In this document: positions 59,478-64,000 of the stretch, piece by piece | How positions within the stretch are numbered: the stretch's first letter is position 1 | Layout of the letters: every line of letters begins with the position of its first letter | Assembly: GCF_036417845.1 (NCBI RefSeq) | Contig: NC_089979.1 | Coordinates: 24,121,958-24,185,957, forward strand | Origin: Apteryx mantelli | Lineage: Eukaryota; Chordata; Aves; Apterygiformes; Apterygidae | Length of the DNA: 64,000 nt | Direction of reading: 5' to 3' | The notes under the pieces: model-generated | Seen by the model: only the letters and a program-made list of their open reading frames with translations | Told to the model about the DNA's origin: nothing | Databases searched by the model: none | Position numbers and translations under genes: made by a program

Positions 59478-62400
59478 CACCGTAAACAGATGTTGCTGTC
59501 AATATGTCCACAAGTACATGTACACATACTTTGAGTATTGTACCCAATACTTTTAATAAAAGTAGTTGGAAAAGATACCACTTCTAAGTAAAGTAATGAC
59601 AAAATTATCTCTGCATATATGCCATTAATATCTGTATATATCTTTATCTCAGTTACAGTATTATGCATGATCACATAGTATTTTCTGCAGTATAGCTAGA
59701 TAAGCCCATCTTCATCTTTCTGAAGGTAAAATGAAGCCTCCCTGTTTTATTCAGTTAATGGTTAGTTGATTAGTGTTTTTATTCTTTGCAGAAAATATGT
59801 AGCCTCAGGCTTTATTTTTAATGCAAACTGTTTATAATTTGCATTTAATGCATTTCTTTGGTGTTCGTGTTGTTTCACCTGATGTCTCTCAGTTTTGTCA
59901 CATGTCCAAGGAGGAAAACGTTTATCCCATTTTAGAGCTAGGGAACACAAACAAAGAGAATGCAAGGTCACAATTAACCACTATCTCTTTGATGTTCAAG
60001 CTGAAACCTCTTGGTTTTTGTTTTGTTTTTTCCTTTCTCTTTTTGTCCTCACCCCTCTTCCTGCAATCACAGTGTACAAAACTATTGATTTTGGTTGCAG
60101 CTGTGGTTTACAAAAATGCCAAGTGCCTGGCCTGAAATGTCTCTCATTGGGACGGTAGGCACAGAAAATGAGTAATATGTATTTATTGTCCTGCTGTTTA
60201 AAATTTCATTTCCTGTCTTGCATGGAAAATTTGGGACAGAAGCAGAGAGAGAATTCAGTTCTTCAGGAGTTTTCAGATAATTTGGTCCTGAGACCGTTCT
60301 TAGCCCTACAGTCCCCTGACTCCCTACAAGCCAACCAGCTTCTGAAGAGAAAAGGCAGAATCCTCCTTAGCCCGTTTCCTTCCCACTGCATTCCTAGAGC
60401 CCTGCCCATGCTATGTGCTGGGGGGGTCCTGTGGAAAATATGAAATGGGATCAAGTAATCGGACACTATACAGGAAAACATAAACACAAGGAAACCAGAT
60501 TATGGTGGCATTAGCGTTTTATTCAGCTTGAATGTTGTACTTGGCACTTTTTTTTAACGGGTGCTCCTTGGGCCGCCGTATCATCTTCTTTTAGAAACAA
60601 GAAAAAAACCCCTACTCTGAAGAATCATATTGGCTTCCAATGTCCATCATTACCAGTGAAGAATACTGGATAGTGGAGGATCTCTGCAGGGGTTCAGGCC
60701 ACTTGAACTGGCAGTAAATGGCAATAATAGCAGGGTATGAGCCTCCCTAATAATCAGATGGTCTTTTTAATGCAAGGATACAGATACTTCTCTTCTTCTG
60801 TAATGGATGAAGTAGTCATTTGCTGGCAACAAAAAACTTTGAATATTTCAAGCTTTTAGATGAATGCAATGGGCCTGTGCTGTTAGCTGCATCTGTTATT
60901 CTGTTTAAAATCTCCATATTGTTTTGCCTGAGGGCCTGTCCAACCATTTATCCTCTATCTAGGTTGGAATTATAGGGTAAGGCTAGCATTAAACCTGTCG
61001 AGAGGTTTTAACAGTCTCAGAATTTGACACAAACTACACATGTTTCAGAGGATGAGGATAACAAGCCTCAGCCCTACATCATAGCTGGAAGAAACCGAAT
61101 GCCCTAATTAAGTCCGAGGGATATTATGTGAAGCATCTTGTACTAATATGGCACTTAATCTGGGAAGAAAAGTTTCTGAGGTGTGGTCAGCTCTTCCTGT
61201 TACTCTGGTTTATGACCAGCAGAGGGCAAAGTAAGCTAATGAAAATTGCAGTTTTCTTTAGGAATTTTGTATTTTTATTCTAATAAAAGCATATAACAAA
61301 AAGTGCTGTGTCAGTTCTGTAGTGATCCCTTTGAAAGCCTTCCAACCCATTTACTTGTTCTCCTAGTTCTCTAGCTTCCCCCCCTTCTTTAAAAAGATGG
61401 TCTTTTTATTTATTTATTTATTTTTTGCATCTCTCAATTTTGCTATATCAGTCAGTTTATCGGGCAAAACAACATGCTATCTAAATAACAGGCATGCAAA
61501 CCCATTCTGAGTTAAGAAGGTTAAGCAAGATTATTTCCTGTCTTAGGTCTCACAACTAATAGTAGTAAGCCAGTGCAGAAGAGAAATTTCCTTTTGTGTG
61601 TACTTTATTTCATCCCAAAGTTTTAAAATAACCTGCCCTCTGAAAAGTTTCACTATTTTTTTTTCCTGGTAAAGTTTCAGCCTGATTTCCTCAGTTGTCT
61701 GGAAAGATCCATAGAAAAGAAACAAACTCATGCATACGCAACAGTATTCTTAAAGGCTTTGCTTTATTTGTTGTGTTGTTTTTCTCTTTCTTTTTTTTTA
61801 TTTACCTATAAGAAAAGGCAATACAAAGGCAGTTTCTGTATTTATTAATAAGCATTACAGGAAGCTTTGCTTCAGTTGTCTAATAGATGCAGCTGAATTG
61901 TATCTGCATTTAAAGATTTGTTTCCGCTGTGATTTAGACTCTGTTTATACATAGATTGTGAGGATTTGTGGCACTGACACCCTTTCAGAGTCCCATAAAT
62001 GTAAATGGAGGATGACTGAACTTTTGAGACTGAGAGTAAGACTGGAACAAAAAGATCAGTTCAGGGAAATGAATTTCTGGTCTTCCATCATTTTTGTCTC
62101 TTGGGGTGCAAAGAATTATTTGGTGTTTAAAAAAAAAAAATTTAAATCATACCTATTAAATCAGATGCAACTTGAAACTTTGCAGAGATAAGGGGTGCCA
62201 ATTTACATTATTTTATTATTATGTAAGCTGTAAGGTTGCTAAAAGATGTAAGAATTTTAGCAGGCCTCTCCCAGTATTACACACTTTCTGTATAATTACT
62301 GTTCTGTACAGTGAGGGATGGTGCTGGCCTGTATATAATGAAAAATTATAATTTCAGTATGTCAAAGTTTAGAAAAAAAAAAAAAAAGGCTGAAACTTGT

Positions 62401-63211
62401 AATGTATTCTGTTGGCTCTAACTATTAAATACATATAATGTGAAATGCTAAACTGTCCTAACAGATATGTGTTTTTCTCCCACCTCACCCCATTTACTTC
62501 CAGGCTAGATCTTTCAGTAAGAAAGTTCCTGTGAAGGCATATCCTGCTTTTTTCTGTACGGTGAGTGTGGTATTTTGCAGTCTGTAAGTGATGAACTCAT
62601 TTCTGTGCTAACATGTTTATGAAGAGCAGAGTATCAAATTAAGCATGGGTAAGTAGTGCTTGATGTGTCTAGTTTGCTGGGAGGATGTAATACCTAAAAC
62701 TTCTGAAAATCATAATGATGTTCAGATGTGTATCAGACTGTAGAATCTCAAAGTTTCTGATCAACACTTTTAATCCTTCTTCTTTGACTATACAACTTCT
62801 CCAAAGATGTCTGAGTATTCATAGATCATCTTTCTAGTGCAGGGGTTCAAAATCTTGTCTATTTTATCATTTGTTGGTTGGTTTAGTAAAAGATAATGTT
62901 TCTCTTCACAAACCTTGCCTTTTCTGTATCTTTAGAACATGAAGCTTATGCCACCACTTATTACAACAGGCAAACTGTCAGACTATTTTGCAGTCTATAA
63001 TTCAGTTTCATATATTACTTTCTGGCATAATGTCCAATTATTTGTGTGCACCATATGGACTAACCATTTTTTTCTTTTCTAGGTTGCTTTAGAGGATTAT
63101 TTAGGTAATATACGGAAAGTGGACTTCAATATATTTCATCCAAGCTTACAGAAGAAAAATACATTATTACCATTGTATTTGTATATCAGATCTTGGAAAA
63201 AAACATATTAA
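44427..63211 (+). CDS. NDUFAF6: NDUFAF6, mitochondrial complex I assembly factor 6
   Basis: Nine coding exons (44427-44611, 47993-48092, 48993-49115, 53033-53089, 54682-54784, 57528-57661, 58650-58751, 62504-62560, 63083-63211) join in phase to 990 nt, 329 residues plus TAA; human has 333. The first 50 or so residues are Ala/Arg/Gly-rich with no acidic residue, a mitochondrial targeting sequence. The rest is a squalene/phytoene synthase-like helical domain: [116 protein letters not shown]. Family knowledge: needed early in complex I assembly for the ND1 module, in the matrix and inner membrane; human mutations cause Leigh syndrome. Prenyl synthase activity is not expected. An alternative ATG at 44442 would shorten the leader by five residues. 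Intron 2 has a GC donor. Confidence 0.95.
44612..47992 (+). other. NDUFAF6: NDUFAF6 intron 1 (3.4 kb)
   Basis: GT-AG intron. It holds a CpG-rich patch at about 45150-45300 with a small open frame ending in a strong donor, and an MIR remnant at about 47670-47755. The 173-codon minus-strand frame at 45045-45566 has no recognisable domain. Confidence 0.8.
47670..47755 (+). mobile_element. MIR-type SINE remnant, sense
   Basis: GAAGTCTGGAAGTCAGACAATCTGGATTCTG, then AGTGCTGCCACAGAC and CCTTTAGCCAGATAACTTGAG follow the 5' half of the MIR core ('TCAGACTACCTGGGTTC', 'GCTCTGCCACTTACTAGC', 'TTGGGCAAGTTACTTAAC'). Confidence 0.65.
47993..48092 (+). CDS. NDUFAF6: NDUFAF6 exon 2, residues 62-95
   Basis: Acceptor TTTGTCCTTTTATAG. 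The exon reads (R)[17 protein letters not shown], then [16 protein letters not shown], ending in CTCAG at phase 0. The next bases are GCAGGTATT, so the junction that keeps the frame uses a GC donor. The GT four bases further on would put a stop two codons later with the normal acceptor. Confidence 0.93.
48093..48992 (+). other. NDUFAF6: NDUFAF6 intron 2, GC-AG type (900 bp)
   Basis: The donor CAG|GCAGGT fits the consensus of GC-AG U2 introns (AG|GCAAGT). The acceptor is ATATCCTTTTCAG. The minus-strand 152-codon frame at 48271-48729 lies entirely in this intron and has no recognisable domain. Confidence 0.85.
48993..49115 (+). CDS. NDUFAF6: NDUFAF6 exon 3, residues 96-136
   Basis: 41 whole codons, phase 0 at both ends. 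Begins [20 protein letters not shown] and ends [10 protein letters not shown] with donor GTAAAATA. It contains the strongly conserved FW-R-A-V-EDIY segment of the squalene/phytoene synthase fold. Confidence 0.95.
49907..50040 (-). mobile_element. CR1 LINE 3'-end fragment, antisense
   Basis: It begins with the CR1 terminal repeat in reverse (ATAGAATCATAGAATAATG), followed by TAGGTTGGAAGGGACCTCAG, CTCTAGTCCAGCTCC, CAGAGCAGGGCTAAC and CTCTTCAGGGATGGAAATTCCA. It is truncated at about 135 bp. It is the only copy in the window with a clear terminal octamer repeat. Confidence 0.9.
51930..52000 (-). mobile_element. Possible MIR-type SINE remnant, antisense
   Basis: CTGTCCATTTTCAACATAGGAAAAGTGAGGCC resembles the reverse of the MIR core ('CCATTTTACAGATGAGGAAACTGAGGC'). 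The remainder is too diverged for a firm call. Confidence 0.45.
53033..53089 (+). CDS. NDUFAF6: NDUFAF6 exon 4, residues 137-155
   Basis: 19 whole codons, [19 protein letters not shown], between acceptor GTTTAATTTTCAG and donor GTAAGTAT. Confidence 0.93.
53090..54681 (+). other. NDUFAF6: NDUFAF6 intron 4 (1.6 kb)
   Basis: GT-AG intron with no recognised repeat or gene. Short frames are background. Confidence 0.85.
54682..54784 (+). CDS. NDUFAF6: NDUFAF6 exon 5, residues 156-189 plus a split Gly
   Basis: Reads [20 protein letters not shown] then [15 protein letters not shown], ends in phase 1, donor GTAGGTGG. It corresponds to the helix carrying the first conserved region of the family. Confidence 0.95.
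54785..57527 (+). other. NDUFAF6: NDUFAF6 intron 5 (2.7 kb)
   Basis: GT-AG intron. A C10 run at about 56461-56470 is followed by a T-rich tract. No exon, RNA gene or clear mobile element is recognised. Confidence 0.8.
57528..57661 (+). CDS. NDUFAF6: NDUFAF6 exon 6, residues 190-234
   Basis: Completes Gly190 and reads [40 protein letters not shown] and ICML, with donor GTAAGAGA. This is the best conserved part of the protein. In the enzyme family this region holds an Asp-rich motif, and here [10 protein letters not shown] replaces it, in line with loss of catalysis. Confidence 0.95.
57662..58649 (+). other. NDUFAF6: NDUFAF6 intron 6 (1.0 kb)
   Basis: GT-AG intron with a T20 run at 58079-58098. 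Overlapping Phe- or Lys-rich frames are artefacts of that run. Confidence 0.85.
58079..58098. repeat. Poly(T) run, 20 bp
   Basis: Uninterrupted T20 in NDUFAF6 intron 6. Confidence 0.9.
58650..58751 (+). CDS. NDUFAF6: NDUFAF6 exon 7, residues 235-268
   Basis: 34 whole codons, [20 protein letters not shown] then [14 protein letters not shown], acceptor CCCATATCTAG, donor GTGAGATT. Confidence 0.95.
59448..59476. repeat. Poly(A) run, 29 bp
   Basis: Uninterrupted A29 in NDUFAF6 intron 7. No retroposon body is recognised before it. Confidence 0.9.
59915..59975 (-). mobile_element. MIR-type SINE remnant, antisense
   Basis: GTTTATCCCATTTTAGAGCTAGGGAACACA and GAGAATGCAAGGTCAC follow the reverse of the MIR core ('TTATCCCCATTTTACAGATGAGGAAACTGAG', 'TTGCCCAAGGTCAC'). 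Confidence 0.65.
61216..61228 (+). promoter_or_regulatory. CTCF-like motif, plus orientation
   Basis: CCAGCAGAGGGCA fits the CTCF core CCASYAGRKGGCR at every position. It lies inside NDUFAF6 intron 7. Binding is inferred. Confidence 0.5.
61403..61426. repeat. TTTA microsatellite
   Basis: TTTTTATTTATTTATTTATT followed by a T6 run. Confidence 0.85.
62504..62560 (+). CDS. NDUFAF6: NDUFAF6 exon 8, residues 269-287
   Basis: 19 whole codons, [19 protein letters not shown], acceptor CATTTACTTCCAG, donor GTGAGTGT. Confidence 0.95.
62561..63082 (+). other. NDUFAF6: NDUFAF6 intron 8 (522 bp)
   Basis: GT-AG intron with a strong pyrimidine tract (TTTTTTTCTTTTCTAG) before the last exon. Nothing else is recognised. 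Confidence 0.9.
63083..63211 (+). CDS. NDUFAF6: NDUFAF6 exon 9, residues 288-329 and stop
   Basis: Reads [20 protein letters not shown] then [20 protein letters not shown] and TY, ending in TAA. It matches the family C-terminus with no extension. Confidence 0.95.
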   Translation, partial: VALEDYLGNIRKVDFNIFHPSLQKKNTLLPLYLYIRSWKKTY

Positions 63212-64000
63212 AATATTTTTAATGTGAGGTTCAAATTGCTGATGTTTTTTCTTTAATGTCTTAACTTGATAGAATTGTGAAGTATCTAACTTCATGCTTC
63301 TCCAAACTGCTGTCCGTGGGAAACAATAGACGTGCATGAACTGTAGCTGTCAGCTTGCTGACAGTAAAGTTTGTTCTTGGTTTGTTAGGCTGATATCTCT
63401 GCTTCACATGTCTGCCAAGTCATATGTCCTCTTCTGAGATTACTTTTCCTGTCTTTCCTGTAATAACAGCAATGTGATAGAAGTTTTCTTGGACAAGTTC
63501 TACGCCAGCGGATACTTAAGTCCTGATGGTTTCCACAATCCTGACAAAAATGAACGCTTTGTCCCCTCACAAAAGCAGTCACAGTCAATACCCTGCAAAT
63601 CAGCTAAGCAATTGTGTTTAGTGCAAGGTGCAAACTTCTTCCAAGTACTAATGATGTTTCATAGTTGAAAGAATGATTGCATATATTTGGGTATAACAAA
63701 ATTCTGTCAGGAAAAGCTTCAAAACTTTTCATTATCTGGTGTTTATGTAATACTCCAAAATGGTGAAATAGATCTGTAGTATAGAAATTATTTAACTGAG
63801 TGTTGAGATCAAGCTTTGAAGTGACTCTGTATGATGGGAGGATAGCTTTACAAACAAGGACAGAGAGAGTCCTTATACAGGTTTTTATCTCCAACACAGC
63901 CACAACACTTTTCCGCTCTGCTCTTAGCTTGGCATTATCTTTCCTCTGCCCTGAGAGACATCTCATCTCTTGCCCACAGCTGTCATTGCAATATGGGTCC
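63212..64000 (+). other. NDUFAF6: NDUFAF6 3'UTR and 3' flank
   Basis: No AATAAA is seen up to the window end. A variant AGTAAA at 63363-63368 followed by a GTTCTTGGTTTGTT GU-rich stretch is a plausible short 3'UTR end. Otherwise the UTR runs out of the window. Two frames (63474-63668 plus, 63604-63966 minus) have no recognisable domain. Confidence 0.5.
63363..63368 (+). terminator. NDUFAF6: Candidate variant poly(A) signal AGTAAA
   Basis: AGTAAA is a known weaker variant of AATAAA. It lies 152 bp after the stop codon and a GU-rich stretch follows within 20 nt. It is the best candidate in the window but unproven. Confidence 0.35.

Larger units (their letters stand above)
58752..62503 (+). other. 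NDUFAF6: NDUFAF6 intron 7 (3.75 kb)
   Basis: GT-AG intron containing an A29 run (59448-59476), an antisense MIR remnant (59915-59975), a CTCF-like motif (61216-61228), a TTTA microsatellite (61403-61426) and a further A-rich run at about 62374-62387. No other gene is recognised. Confidence 0.85.

Noticed and set aside
60500-60680. Minus-strand sequence resembling the 3' end of an mRNA (basic codons, then TAA and AATAAA-like word), possible processed pseudogene
   Set aside because: The putative C-terminus ([19 protein letters not shown]) could not be assigned to any known protein, and there is no poly(A) tract after it.
1-64000. CRISPR arrays, operons, prophage or other microbial systems
   Set aside because: The window is animal nuclear DNA with spliced genes, CpG islands and CR1 LINEs. 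No regular spacer-repeat array or bacterial gene is present.

Overview
The window is vertebrate nuclear DNA, most probably from a bird. CR1 LINEs are the dominant interspersed repeat, one of them with the CATAGAAT-type 3' terminus typical of avian CR1. There are faint MIR-type SINE remnants, the introns are compact, and the two recognisable genes encode proteins very close to their amniote orthologues. A crocodilian or turtle cannot be formally excluded from the sequence alone.

Two protein-coding genes are present, transcribed away from each other. (1) TP53INP1 lies on the minus strand: coding exons 13239-18653, a probable 3.3 kb 3'UTR down to about 9940, and a CpG-island promoter at 21690-23170. 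It encodes a 236-residue p53-induced stress and autophagy adaptor with its LC3-interacting WILV motif intact. (2) NDUFAF6 (C8orf38) lies on the plus strand: nine coding exons from 44427 to 63211, promoter in a second CpG island at about 43870-44870. It encodes a 329-residue mitochondrial complex I assembly factor of the squalene/phytoene synthase fold. Exon chains for both were rebuilt by reading splice sites and keeping phase. All introns are GT-AG except NDUFAF6 intron 2, which reads as GC-AG. The neighbourhood TP53INP1-NDUFAF6 matches the gene order on human 8q22.

Layout: 1-6.97 kb is intergenic DNA with a GC-rich minisatellite at the left edge and an A/C homopolymer tract. 6.97-9.01 kb is a complex of three CR1 segments in alternating orientation. 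9.0-23.2 kb is TP53INP1 (3' flank, 3'UTR, coding exons, introns, promoter). 23.2-43.9 kb is a 21 kb gene-free interval with an old CR1/L3-like copy, a younger CR1, an MIR remnant and an unidentified duplicated block. 43.9-64 kb is NDUFAF6, whose 3'UTR begins at 63212 and may continue past the window.

No tRNA, rRNA, CRISPR, bacterial or intact viral gene was recognised. I did not find a novel multi-gene system. The most interesting points are the GC-AG intron with competing splice sites, alternative first and 5'UTR exon candidates of TP53INP1, a pair of miR-155 seed matches just past the proximal poly(A) signal of TP53INP1, divergent CTCF-like motifs around NDUFAF6, and an unidentified duplicated block at 38.6/39.1 kb.
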